64,000 nt of DNA from Niallia sp. Man26 (GTDB taxonomy: Bacteria; Bacillota; Bacilli; Bacillales; Cytobacillaceae): contig NZ_CP095743.1 in assembly GCF_022049065.2 (NCBI RefSeq), positions 3,823,077 to 3,887,076 on the forward strand, written 5' to 3'. A program made the position numbers and the translations under genes. Positions 17,670 to 25,936 of the stretch are shown piece after piece. Under the pieces are notes generated by a model, which was not told where the DNA came from, made no database searches, and was given only the letters and a program-made list of their open reading frames with translations. Numbering within the stretch: position 1 is the stretch's first letter; every line of letters begins with the position of its first letter.

Positions 17670-17784
17670 AATATCCCTCTTTTCAGCTTGGCGATTCCTT
17701 ATATATCCCGTTTTTACTTCGTTCCTACAGTCTATGGTGTTTGATGACAATAGAGTCTGTACGATAAAATATATCTCCTAAAAT

Positions 17785-17826
17785 AACGAAACTAAAAGGA
17801 GGCAAATGTCTCCTTTTAGTTTCGTT
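17785..17826. repeat. 17-bp perfect inverted repeat between divergent genes
   Basis: AACGAAACTAAAAGGAG and its exact complement flank an 8-base loop. It looks like a bidirectional terminator, yet it sits between two genes transcribed away from each other, upstream of both. Confidence 0.7.
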
Positions 17827-17888
17827 TATTAATATTAAATTCACCTCTTCTATATAATGTATAGACGAATATAAAATGAGGTGAAATT

Positions 17889-18449
17889 GTGTACCATTTC
17901 AAACCTGTTTCTAATGAAGTTCGTTTAGCTCAAAAAACATTTAAAACCTATAAAAAGACGAAAAAGCTTATTTTAGGAGCGATTTTTGCTTGTATAGCAG
18001 CTGTTCTCCAATCTGCGGGCGGCTTTATTCCCGGAATAGGCTATCTTTTAAGCCCCCTTGCCACAGCACCTATTCTGTTATATTCGATGCTTTCTACTCC
18101 ATTTGGAATTCTGGCTTATTTTCAAACAATTTTATTGCTATTCATCCTTCAGCCAACAGAACTGATTGTATTTCCTTTTACAACAGGATTATTAGGGCTT
18201 GGCATTGGGGCAGCCTTTTACTTCTTTAAACACAGATTAAGTATTATTGCTGCTGGAACTTTGTCTTTAATGCTAGGCATAAGCACTCTGTTGTTTTTAC
18301 TGCACTATCCTATTCTAGGGCCAGCCTTCTCAAACTCCCTTTCCTATCTTACTATTGGCCTTATTTTTTTCTGTTGCTTCCTTTACAGCTGGATATGGGT
18401 CGAAATTGCCTTAATTATTTTTAAACGATTAAAAGTGTTTGCTAGCTAG
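17889..18449 (+). CDS. Unidentified polytopic membrane protein
   Basis: A 186-residue protein with about five to six hydrophobic segments after a basic N-terminal tail (KTYKKTKK). The first segment, LGAIFACIAAVLQSAGGFIPG, resembles the start of small ECF-type substrate-binding membrane proteins, but I cannot assign a family. The start codon is GTG, preceded by GAGGTG at a good distance. It is a single gene convergent with the PQQ-type dehydrogenase downstream. Confidence 0.6.
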   Translation: MYHFKPVSNEVRLAQKTFKTYKKTKKLILGAIFACIAAVLQSAGGFIPGIGYLLSPLATAPILLYSMLSTPFGILAYFQTILLLFILQPTELIVFPFTTGLLGLGIGAAFYFFKHRLSIIAAGTLSLMLGISTLLFLLHYPILGPAFSNSLSYLTIGLIFFCCFLYSWIWVEIALIIFKRLKVFAS

Positions 18450-18459
18450 CTATATAAGG

Positions 18460-19866
18460 TTATGGAATTATTTCAAAAACAGTGCCTTGGTTATAATCAG
18501 CTACCTTCATAGACCCATATACCCCTAAATATAAGGTAGTTTGATTTAGATTTGATCCTAAGCTAACATAGTATGCTGACTGCGGCCCAAAGTCATAATT
18601 AATATCAATCACGTGAAAGTCATTTTGTTTCCCATCTGGTCTTGCACTTGTATATGCTAAAGCACCTCTTTTACGTGCAGAGTTCTTCCGCATAACATCA
18701 GTAAAGATAACTCTTCCCGTTAAACTAGGAATTTCATTTCCTAAGTATGGCTGAACTCCAGTTAGTGCTGTTCCACTAAATTTATCCGGTCTAGGGTCTT
18801 GATGAAAGTAACTGGTTAAAGGCGGAAGTCGACTCCCTGAGAGTGTCACAGCTTCCTTATAAAAGCTCCATATTTGCTCCTTAGTTTCTGGGTTAATCGT
18901 ACAATCTCTTATAATGGATGTAGGAAAATCTCCTTCCCAACCCCGCCAGCCGAAATTTATCAGTCCTTTTTGGCTTGATTTGATATTTCTATCATAAGCT
19001 TTAACAAGCTGAGTAACCGCTATTGGCTTATAATGGACAAATGCAAAAATAGACTCTACCAAATCTTGTCCGACATTTCCTGCATATTTAATAAACTGAT
19101 GATAATAACTTTGAAATGAAATACCTGTTATATTTCGAACTCCTTTTGCCATAACAGTGAGCATCTCCTGAATGTCTGAAGGCAGTTCATGAAAACGAGT
19201 AACGACAGGTTGATTATTGGTAGATGTATACTTATTTATATCCATTTCAATAATTTTACCGGCGATTTCCATATCATCTTGACTTAAATTATATGGTTCA
19301 TAACCTGATCCACCATCCCCAGTTGTTAAAATAAGTTTGCCTGTTTCAGGTGAAAAGTTTAAGCTGTTGACACCATTATGATTTGAAAAAGGCCTTCTTA
19401 AGTTAAGCAATGTCCGTCTTTTTTTAGGTTGGCGACTAGATTGTAAACCCCATTCTTCTACCTTATCTATATGGTCATACTGAGATTCTCGATTCGTCCA
19501 CCTTAACTTTAAAGTTTCAGGCTTGCATGGGTCAGGTTTAAAATCTTCTAGTTGAACACCTGGCCCCTGTGTTCCAGCTGCAGAATAATGAAGGTAAAAC
19601 AAACCGTTATACCTAAAATTAGGATGAAAAGCTAGCCCAAGCAATCCTCTTTCATCATATCCGCCACTAGTGCCTAATTGTATGATGAGCGGGCGAATAT
19701 CTAAAAAAGTGTTAATCCTCCCGTTACCCACATAAAAGATTTCTCCTACCTGGGTTGCAATAAATAAACTTTCAACAGAATCACCTGGAAGTACAGCTGT
19801 TTTCATTACAGTGGGCAAATTTATCTTACTTACAATCGGGCGTAAACCAACTTTAACTTTTTTCAA
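18460..19866 (-). CDS. PQQ-dependent sugar dehydrogenase-like protein (GSDH family)
   Basis: A 468-residue six-bladed propeller protein of the glucose/sorbosone dehydrogenase family. Features are ERGLLGLAFHPNFRYNGLFY near residue 72, the catalytic-His strand SNHNGVNSLNFSPETG, and LTTGDGGSG. Family enzymes oxidise aldoses with pyrroloquinoline quinone and are normally exported. This one begins MKKVKVGLRPIV with no signal peptide or lipobox, so cytoplasmic or spore location is more likely. The start codon is TTG, preceded by GGGGGGAGG. The PQQ supply is unknown: no PQQ synthesis gene is in the window. Confidence 0.75.
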   Translation of the reverse strand: MKKVKVGLRPIVSKINLPTVMKTAVLPGDSVESLFIATQVGEIFYVGNGRINTFLDIRPLIIQLGTSGGYDERGLLGLAFHPNFRYNGLFYLHYSAAGTQGPGVQLEDFKPDPCKPETLKLRWTNRESQYDHIDKVEEWGLQSSRQPKKRRTLLNLRRPFSNHNGVNSLNFSPETGKLILTTGDGGSGYEPYNLSQDDMEIAGKIIEMDINKYTSTNNQPVVTRFHELPSDIQEMLTVMAKGVRNITGISFQSYYHQFIKYAGNVGQDLVESIFAFVHYKPIAVTQLVKAYDRNIKSSQKGLINFGWRGWEGDFPTSIIRDCTINPETKEQIWSFYKEAVTLSGSRLPPLTSYFHQDPRPDKFSGTALTGVQPYLGNEIPSLTGRVIFTDVMRKNSARKRGALAYTSARPDGKQNDFHVIDINYDFGPQSAYYVSLGSNLNQTTLYLGVYGSMKVADYNQGTVFEIIP

Positions 19867-19990
19867 CTGCTTTGACCTCCCCCCATTTTCTTTTATAAGA
19901 ATATGTTTTGAGCTGTTTTATAAGTACTAAATTAAGATGGGAGATTTTATGAGAAAAAGGATCGCACTTAGCTACCTCCTCTAAACAAAA

Positions 19991-20022
19991 AAAATGAGTT
20001 CGATATATACCGAACTCATTTT
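19991..20022 (-). terminator. Intrinsic terminator after the response regulator operon
   Basis: AAAATGAGTTCG / CGAACTCATTTT around an 8-base loop, followed on the minus strand by a run of T. It ends the lipoprotein-kinase-regulator transcription unit. Confidence 0.8.
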
Positions 20023-20065
20023 AACCAAGCTGTTTAATGAAACTAAGCACTAATAGAAGTTAAAA

Positions 20066-20081
20066 TGTTTCATGTGAAACA
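20066..20081. promoter_or_regulatory. Degenerate parS-like site
   Basis: TGTTTCATGTGAAACA differs by one base from the ParB site TGTTTCACGTGAAACA. It lies in the short intergenic space after the response regulator stop, about 33 kb from parB. Confidence 0.5.
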
Positions 20082-20087
20082 TTTCTG

Positions 20088-20783
20088 CTAGCTATTAAAG
20101 CGATAACCACTTCCCCAAATAGTCTCTATCGGCAACTCTGATAATTTCCCTTTTTTTAATTTTTCTCGAATACGCCCAACATGAACTACAACTGTAAATA
20201 CATCACCATCTAAATCATCCATATACCAAACTTGCCTGAAAAGCTGCTCCTTTGTCCATACGCGGTTTGGATGCTCCATAAAGAACACAAGTAAATCAAA
20301 TTCCTTCGTAGGAAAAATAAACTCCTGTCCTAAAATAAATACTTTACGTGCACCTTTATCGACTAGAATATCCTTCATTTCTAGAATATCCTGTGAATAT
20401 CCAGCACCTGTCAGCTGCTTAAACCGTTTTATATGGGCCTGTACACGTGCAACGAGCTCACTCGGGCTGAATGGTTTGGTCATATAATCATCTGCACCTA
20501 AGCCGAGTCCCCTTATTTTATCAATATCTTCCTTTTTCGCCGAAACAATCATAAGAGGAATATTTTTCTTTTCACGAATCCGCCGGCAGATTTCAAAACC
20601 ATCCAAAGAAGGCAGCATCAAGTCAATAACAATTAAGTCAAAGGGTTCATTTAATGCCCGATTTACACCTTCTAAACCATCTACTGCAATCTCAGCCTCC
20701 ATTTGATGTATCTCTAAATAATCTCTTTGCAGCTCAGCAATACTAATATCATCTTCAATAATTAATACTCTTGGTGACAGCAT
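20088..20783 (-). CDS. OmpR-family response regulator
   Basis: A 231-residue two-component regulator: receiver domain with phosphoacceptor Asp54 (LIVIDLMLPSLDG) and conserved Lys in DDYMTKPFSPSEL, then an OmpR/PhoB winged-helix output domain ending ETIWGSGYRFNS. ATG 20783 sits 8 bases after GGAGG; the longer frame starts within the RBS. It follows the histidine kinase gene by about 15 bases. Together with the kinase and the upstream lipoprotein gene it probably forms an envelope-sensing unit. Confidence 0.88.
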   Translation of the reverse strand: MLSPRVLIIEDDISIAELQRDYLEIHQMEAEIAVDGLEGVNRALNEPFDLIVIDLMLPSLDGFEICRRIREKKNIPLMIVSAKKEDIDKIRGLGLGADDYMTKPFSPSELVARVQAHIKRFKQLTGAGYSQDILEMKDILVDKGARKVFILGQEFIFPTKEFDLLVFFMEHPNRVWTKEQLFRQVWYMDDLDGDVFTVVVHVGRIREKLKKGKLSELPIETIWGSGYRFNS

Positions 20784-20798
20784 GATAGACACCTCCCT

Positions 20799-22250
20799 TT
20801 AAGCCCTTGCCAATATTATTGTTACAGTCGTGCCTAATTGCAACTTACTTTGAATCTGCACTTTTCCATGGTGTTTATCGACGATTTGCTTAACGATAGC
20901 AAGCCCTAAGCCGCTGCCTCCTGTCGTCGTTGTACGCGCTGCTTCTCCACGGTAAAAATGGTTAAATACATAAGGAAGCTGAAAATCTGCAATTCCCTGT
21001 CCATTATCTGTGACATATACCTCAACATTATCAGCAGCTGCCAATGCTTCTATTGTTATAGATAATGGCTCTGCTAGCTTCTTAAACTTTAAGCTGTTTT
21101 CAAATAGATTATTAAATGCCCGATTCATTTGCATACGGTCAATAGAAACATATACCTCATCAGCCGCATTTATCTGGAACTTAACATCTTGGTTGTATAA
21201 TTGAAACTCTTCTGCCATATGCACAAGAAAATCGGAAAGCTGAATACGTTCAAATTGGAAAGGAACTGCTTCTGCATCAAGCTTGGAGTACAGAAAGAGC
21301 TCTTCTATTAACTGATTCAAAGCAAGTGATTTAGAATGAATTGTTCTCAAATACTTTTCCTGCTTTTCAGGAGTATCAGCAAACCCCTCTCGCAAGCCTT
21401 CTATATAACCGATAATAGATGTAATCGGAGTTTTTAAATCATGAGATATACTCGCAATTAATTCTTTTCGATTATTTTCAAGACCTTGCTTTTCCTTTTT
21501 AGAGGCTAAAAGTGTTGCGCGCATACTCTCAAAATTTTCTTTCAGCTGCTGCACTTCCTTTGCAGTACTCTCCGGTAAGGCTGGTGTTTCAATTATTAAG
21601 TTTTCCTCGCGCAGCTCAGACATGAACTGTCCTAAATTTTCTAAAGGCTTAATAATAGTCCTGCGTAATAGCTGATTCAAAAACAGCACAGCTCCAAATG
21701 ATGCAAGTAGGATAATGATAATAATAGCAATTCCCCATTTAGTAAAAAACTCTAATAGATTATTTTCCTTTTTTAACACGAGAATACTTCCCTTTGTCTG
21801 ATCACTATAATAAAAATCAAACTTAATAAAACGATATAATCTTCCTGCGTTATCTATTGTTCCTTTTGTTTCAATATTATTTGCATCAAAAACTGGAAAA
21901 TGAACAACTAGCGATTTTTCAACTAAGCCTTTGGAATAATACAAAATATCCTTATCATGGCGTATGACAACACCGAGTGACTTTTTCTCAATATCTTGGA
22001 AATATCTTTGCACATCTTCTACTAAAAGCTGGTCTGGATCTGTTTTTGCAATATTGCGCAGCTCAACGTAAGCAAGCTCCTCTTCCGGACTCAAGGAGCG
22101 CTGCTTCGTAAAGGTTTGATACCATGTTTTCGGTGTCGGAACAGTACCTGTCGTTACATAAAACAAAATACATAGGATTGCGAGAATAGAGATACTCGCA
22201 ATCACAATACCGCCAATATATGAAATTAAAAACCGATTTTTAATGGTCAT
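20799..22250 (-). CDS. Sensor histidine kinase
   Basis: A 483-residue membrane kinase. TM1 lies near residues 10-33, an extracytoplasmic sensor of about 135 residues follows, then TM2 near 172-192, HAMP, HisKA with phospho-accepting His270 (SISHDLKTPITS), and a HATPase domain (N box near NRAFNNLFENSLKF, G1 DNGQGI, G2 GGSGLGLAIVKQ). ATG 22250 is chosen because GAGAAGGG precedes it, not the ATG six codons earlier. Its partner is the downstream response regulator; the signal is unknown. It lies 45 bases after the two-domain lipoprotein gene. Confidence 0.88.
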   Translation of the reverse strand: MTIKNRFLISYIGGIVIASISILAILCILFYVTTGTVPTPKTWYQTFTKQRSLSPEEELAYVELRNIAKTDPDQLLVEDVQRYFQDIEKKSLGVVIRHDKDILYYSKGLVEKSLVVHFPVFDANNIETKGTIDNAGRLYRFIKFDFYYSDQTKGSILVLKKENNLLEFFTKWGIAIIIIILLASFGAVLFLNQLLRRTIIKPLENLGQFMSELREENLIIETPALPESTAKEVQQLKENFESMRATLLASKKEKQGLENNRKELIASISHDLKTPITSIIGYIEGLREGFADTPEKQEKYLRTIHSKSLALNQLIEELFLYSKLDAEAVPFQFERIQLSDFLVHMAEEFQLYNQDVKFQINAADEVYVSIDRMQMNRAFNNLFENSLKFKKLAEPLSITIEALAAADNVEVYVTDNGQGIADFQLPYVFNHFYRGEAARTTTTGGSGLGLAIVKQIVDKHHGKVQIQSKLQLGTTVTIILARA

Positions 22251-22294
22251 CTTGATTCCCTTCTCCATTTATAAAGGAGATAGTCAATGCTTTC

Positions 22295-23257
22295 TTAAAA
22301 GCTAAAGGACGGTTTTGATTCTCCTTTATATGGTTCATGCTCTACAAAAATGGTAATGTCTTTTCCTTCAGCATCCTTCCCGACACGTTTATAAGTAAAT
22401 CTATTTTCATTCAACTCAGTAAGCTCTAACGCTGCACCATATTTATTTTCACCGATTGAAACATGTGCACGGATTTTATTATCATTGGTTACATCAAAGT
22501 AACCAAAATCGCCGCGGCTTTCCCCTGTTTCCAGATTAAAAAATTCATATTGATTTGTATATTTATCAAACTTTGCTAAGCTGATAAAGTTTTCATTATA
22601 CATAGTAACATCATTGCCTTCTTCATCAACAGCCTTTGTACCTTGCCATAACGTACTGCCAAGAATATTATCTCCATCTTCCTCTGTAACAATATCCCCT
22701 GTAGAAGCCGTTAAATTTTGCGCTGGTGTTGTGAAGGTTAGCTCATTTTCATCATACGGTATATGCTCAACAAAAACTTCTATATCATTGTTATCCGCAT
22801 CTTTCCCCATGCGTTTATAAGTAAAGATATCCGCTTCCAATTCTGTTATATCAACAACTGCCTGATAATTCATTGTACTGGAAATAAGTATACGCTTTGC
22901 ACCATCATTTGTCATAAAGAACGTGCCTTCATCACCGCGTGTCTCACCAGTTTCGGCATTAAAAAATTCATAATGTCCAGTCACTGAATCATACTTTGCT
23001 AAGCCAATAAAGTTAGCATTCTCCTTTGTAAGATCATTATTATCTTTATCATAAACACGAGTACCCTGCCAATTTGTGCTGCCTAGTATATCGGCCATCT
23101 CTTGACCTTTTGTTTGTTGGACCACACTTTCCTGTTCTGTCTGCTGAGTCTTTGCAGAGTCTGATTTCGCTTCATTATTTGTTGTATCACTGCATGCCGT
23201 AAGAATAGTAATTGAGCTTAAAAAAGCTGCTGCTGCCAATTTAAATTTTTTCTCCAT
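22295..23257 (-). CDS. Lipoprotein with two DUF4822-like domains
   Basis: A 320-residue lipoprotein with a signal ending ITILTAC (Cys22), then a Gln/Ser/Thr-rich linker, then two homologous domains (about residues 57-180 and 195-315). Each runs ILGSTxWQGT ... NFIxLAKxD ... YEFFNxETGExRGD ... FTYKRxGKDA ... FVEHxPY. This repeat resembles DUF4822 proteins of Firmicutes, whose function I do not know. It is the first gene of a probable operon with the kinase and regulator, so it may present the signal to the kinase or be the output of the system. Confidence 0.72.
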   Translation of the reverse strand: MEKKFKLAAAAFLSSITILTACSDTTNNEAKSDSAKTQQTEQESVVQQTKGQEMADILGSTNWQGTRVYDKDNNDLTKENANFIGLAKYDSVTGHYEFFNAETGETRGDEGTFFMTNDGAKRILISSTMNYQAVVDITELEADIFTYKRMGKDADNNDIEVFVEHIPYDENELTFTTPAQNLTASTGDIVTEEDGDNILGSTLWQGTKAVDEEGNDVTMYNENFISLAKFDKYTNQYEFFNLETGESRGDFGYFDVTNDNKIRAHVSIGENKYGAALELTELNENRFTYKRVGKDAEGKDITIFVEHEPYKGESKPSFSF

Positions 23258-23353
23258 ATTTATTCCTCTCCTTTATCATTTGCTTACCTTTATTTTAGAG
23301 ACCAATACTAAACTCCTTATATCGCAAATATAAACAAAATATAAATTCATAAA

Positions 23354-23371
23354 TTGTTCAATATTTCACAA
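23354..23371. promoter_or_regulatory. Rex-like operator upstream of adhP
   Basis: TTGTTCAATATTTCACAA matches the 18-bp Rex consensus TTGTGAAATATTTCACAA at 16 positions. It lies just upstream of a possible -10 (TATGAT, 23393-23398). Rex is the NADH/NAD-sensing repressor of fermentation genes in Gram-positives. Confidence 0.6.
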
Positions 23372-23463
23372 TTTTATGGTGGATTTCCGTGTTATGATGA
23401 ACCCGTAATAAGGTTAAAGGAAACTAGTAATATTCTTAATCACTAAAGGAGTGAATCACATTT

Positions 23464-24486
23464 ATGAAAGCAGTAGTAGTTAATCCAAAATCTAAAGCAA
23501 ACATTGAGATTATTGAAAAGGAATTGCGACCGCTAAAATCTGGTGAAGCCTTGGTAGATGTTGAATACTGCGGAGTATGTCATACTGACCTGCACGTGGC
23601 TGCTGGTGATTTTGGTAATGTGGAAGGCAGGATCCTTGGACATGAAGGGATTGGAGTTGTATCAAAAATTGCAGATGACGTCACTGGCTTAAAGATTGGC
23701 GATAGAGTCAGTATTGCCTGGATGTTCAAAGCCTGCGGCAGATGTGAATACTGCACAACAGGCAGAGAAACATTTTGCCGCAACGTCCAAAACGCTGGCT
23801 ACAGTGTCGATGGAGGGATGGCTGAACAGTGCATCGTAACAGCCGATTACGCAGTTAAAGTGCCTGAAGGACTAGACCCTGCACAAGCTAGCAGCATCAC
23901 GTGCGCAGGTGTTACTACCTACAAAGCGATTAAAGTTTCCGACATAAAAGCTGGTCAGTGGATTGTAATATATGGCTGTGGCGGATTAGGAAATCTTGCT
24001 ATCCAATATGCTAAACATGTATTTAACGCAAAAGTTATTGCAGTAGATATTAATGATGATAAATTAACATTAGCTAAAGAAATAGGAGCAGATATGACAA
24101 TCAATCCTGTCACACAGGGGGATGCTGATAAAATCATTCAAGCACAACTCGGTGGAGCATATGCAGCAGTTGTAACAGCTGTTTCAAAAACAGCATTTAA
24201 CTCTGCCGTCAACGCAGTCCGCGCCTGTGGTAAAGTTGTCGCAGTCGGCCTGCCATCAGAGAAGATGGACTTAAATATTCCACGCCTTGTACTTGATGGG
24301 ATAGAAGTAGTCGGATCATTAGTTGGCACACGCAGAGATTTAGAAGAAGCGTTCCAATTCGGAGCAGAAGGAAAAGTAGTTCCAATTGTGCAATCTCGCT
24401 GCTTAGAGGAAGTACAGGATGTCTTTGAGGAAATGGCGCATGGTAAGATTCAAGGACGGATGGTGATTGATTTTAAACAGTGCTAG
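23464..24486 (+). CDS. adhP: Zinc-dependent alcohol dehydrogenase (AdhP type)
   Basis: A 340-residue MDR-family alcohol dehydrogenase that interconverts ethanol and acetaldehyde with NAD. Catalytic zinc ligands are Cys36 (CGVCHTDLH) and His60 (GHEGIGVV). The structural zinc cluster is Cys91, 94, 97 and 105 ([15 protein letters not shown]). The nucleotide motif GCGGLGNLA lies near residue 171. The sequence resembles E. coli AdhP more than long-chain ADHs. A Rex-like operator upstream fits induction at high NADH. It is monocistronic with its own terminator. Confidence 0.92.
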   Translation: MKAVVVNPKSKANIEIIEKELRPLKSGEALVDVEYCGVCHTDLHVAAGDFGNVEGRILGHEGIGVVSKIADDVTGLKIGDRVSIAWMFKACGRCEYCTTGRETFCRNVQNAGYSVDGGMAEQCIVTADYAVKVPEGLDPAQASSITCAGVTTYKAIKVSDIKAGQWIVIYGCGGLGNLAIQYAKHVFNAKVIAVDINDDKLTLAKEIGADMTINPVTQGDADKIIQAQLGGAYAAVVTAVSKTAFNSAVNAVRACGKVVAVGLPSEKMDLNIPRLVLDGIEVVGSLVGTRRDLEEAFQFGAEGKVVPIVQSRCLEEVQDVFEEMAHGKIQGRMVIDFKQC

Positions 24487-24555
24487 TGTGATTTGCTAGT
24501 AGAAAGTAGTTTTTATGTTTAAGAAATGAATTGTGTCCTTTCCTAGGTTACTCTT

Positions 24556-24599
24556 AAAAAAGCTGGGGTCTCAAGTAAGAATTGCAACCTCAGCTTTTT
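24556..24599 (+). terminator. Intrinsic terminator of adhP
   Basis: AAAAAGCTG ... CAGCTTTTT with inner GGT/ACC pairs around a loop, about 70 bases after the adhP stop. It can also serve the convergent gene. Confidence 0.7.
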
Positions 24600-24644
24600 C
24601 CTGTTTTTCGCATATTTCTGTTTATTTTAGTATTTCCTTGAAAT

Positions 24645-25403
24645 TTATATTACCATTTGATTTAAATTTTTTAAAAAATCTTGGTAATAATTATCTAAGT
24701 AATGAAGATGAAAAACTTTCCAACCCAGAGTTGGATTTTTAGCTAAATAATATTTAGAATGGTCCATTTCAATATATCTTAGTCCATACTTTGAAATCAC
24801 ATAGTTATCTAGTATTTTCCAAATTTCATTATGATTATCAAGAGAAGGTAAGTACTGAATACTATCATTATCTAAAATACGATTACTAAACCTTGCTTTA
24901 TTAATAATAATCTCACAATTAGGCACATTAGTTTTCATGAAATTCATAAAATTCACAAAAGCTGGTATCCAGATACTTAAATAATCCTTTGAATTCTTAA
25001 CTAGTTTTAATACAAATTTATTTGGAAGTTCTTGATAAAAAGTGGTATTAAGAAATAACCAATCATTATGTGTCATAATTTTATCCTCTGAAAAAAGAAC
25101 ACCAAAAAAAACATCAGGGAAAAAATCCATAATTAAATAATCAGGCTGAGTTTTTACTAAATCATTTAAAAATGACCTATCGAAATCCTTCATTACAATA
25201 TTTCTATTCCTAGAATCAAAATTACTTAAAGTAAGATCTAAGGTATTATCCTCGTACTTTACTTCTGGAGCTACAAGACTTATTAATGATGAGTGCTCAG
25301 AAGTTGCAACACATTCATAAATACTTTTATAATCTGGGTTTAATTTAGAATTAAAGTTGTCTCTAGTAATACAAGAACCATAACAGGCTATTTTTATCTT
25401 CAT
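24645..25403 (-). CDS. DUF6270-like protein
   Basis: A 252-residue cytoplasmic protein starting KIKIACYGSCITRDNF, which resembles the GSC-R-D beginning of DUF6270 / SGNH-like proteins found near capsule and wall-polymer genes. Other landmarks are PDYLIMDFFPD and a late block with conserved His (FHLHYLDNYY). The Ser of GSC and that His could form a hydrolase-like site, which is not proven. ATG 25403 is used because AGAGGAG precedes it; the longer frame adds a hydrophobic stretch but has no RBS. Very AT-rich, like the glycosyltransferase pair at 14.6-16.8 kb. Confidence 0.6.
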   Translation of the reverse strand: MKIKIACYGSCITRDNFNSKLNPDYKSIYECVATSEHSSLISLVAPEVKYEDNTLDLTLSNFDSRNRNIVMKDFDRSFLNDLVKTQPDYLIMDFFPDVFFGVLFSEDKIMTHNDWLFLNTTFYQELPNKFVLKLVKNSKDYLSIWIPAFVNFMNFMKTNVPNCEIIINKARFSNRILDNDSIQYLPSLDNHNEIWKILDNYVISKYGLRYIEMDHSKYYLAKNPTLGWKVFHLHYLDNYYQDFLKNLNQMVI

Positions 25404-25936
25404 AACTTCTCCTCTAACACTCTTATTTAAGAAAAAAACGACACTTACAAATATTAAAATACTAAAATTAAAAATAGAACTTAGAAATAGTTTGATCATT
25501 ACTATTTTAATTACATTCTATTATAGGTAAATTCTCCTTACATTTAGAGTATTCCAAAAAATATAAGTAAAAATATAGTTTCATTTTACCATAGGTGTGT
25601 TATAAGCCAATAATTCATTTCTACTATATTAACTCATTTTTTGCTTTAAATATTCACTTTGGTGAACATTAAAAAAATAAAGCTTCTAAATTAGAACACT
25701 TTACTTCAATAAACCCTATAAATTTAAATTTCAAAAAAGTTAACCTATCCAAAGTAATTTAGGTCAGATAATTGTTCGAACATTTATGATTTACCTGCCA
25801 TGGAAAAAATCAAAAAGAAGAATCTCTACATAATCTTTACATTAAATCACGAATGAAGGAACACATACCAAATATAATGAAGAGGACTTACCTATATACA
25901 AAGTGGTTTATATTGAAAATGATAAGGAGTGATTAT
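25404..25936. other. AT-rich intergenic region between divergent genes
   Basis: About 530 bases with no credible gene. Two small dyads are visible: TTCTAAATTAGAA (25684-25696) and TTCAC TTTG GTGAA (25653-25666). No promoter can be fixed with confidence. The frame open from 25853 is taken to start at 25937. Confidence 0.5.

Noticed and set aside
14211..18460. Possible prophage or defence island around the AT-rich genes
   Set aside because: No integrase, transposase, attachment repeats, nuclease or other defence motif was found; the genes look like glycosylation and coat-type functions.
18609..18624. ACGTGAAA-containing stretch that looks like parS
   Set aside because: Only the central ACGTGAAA matches; the outer bases differ at several positions, unlike the site at 20066.
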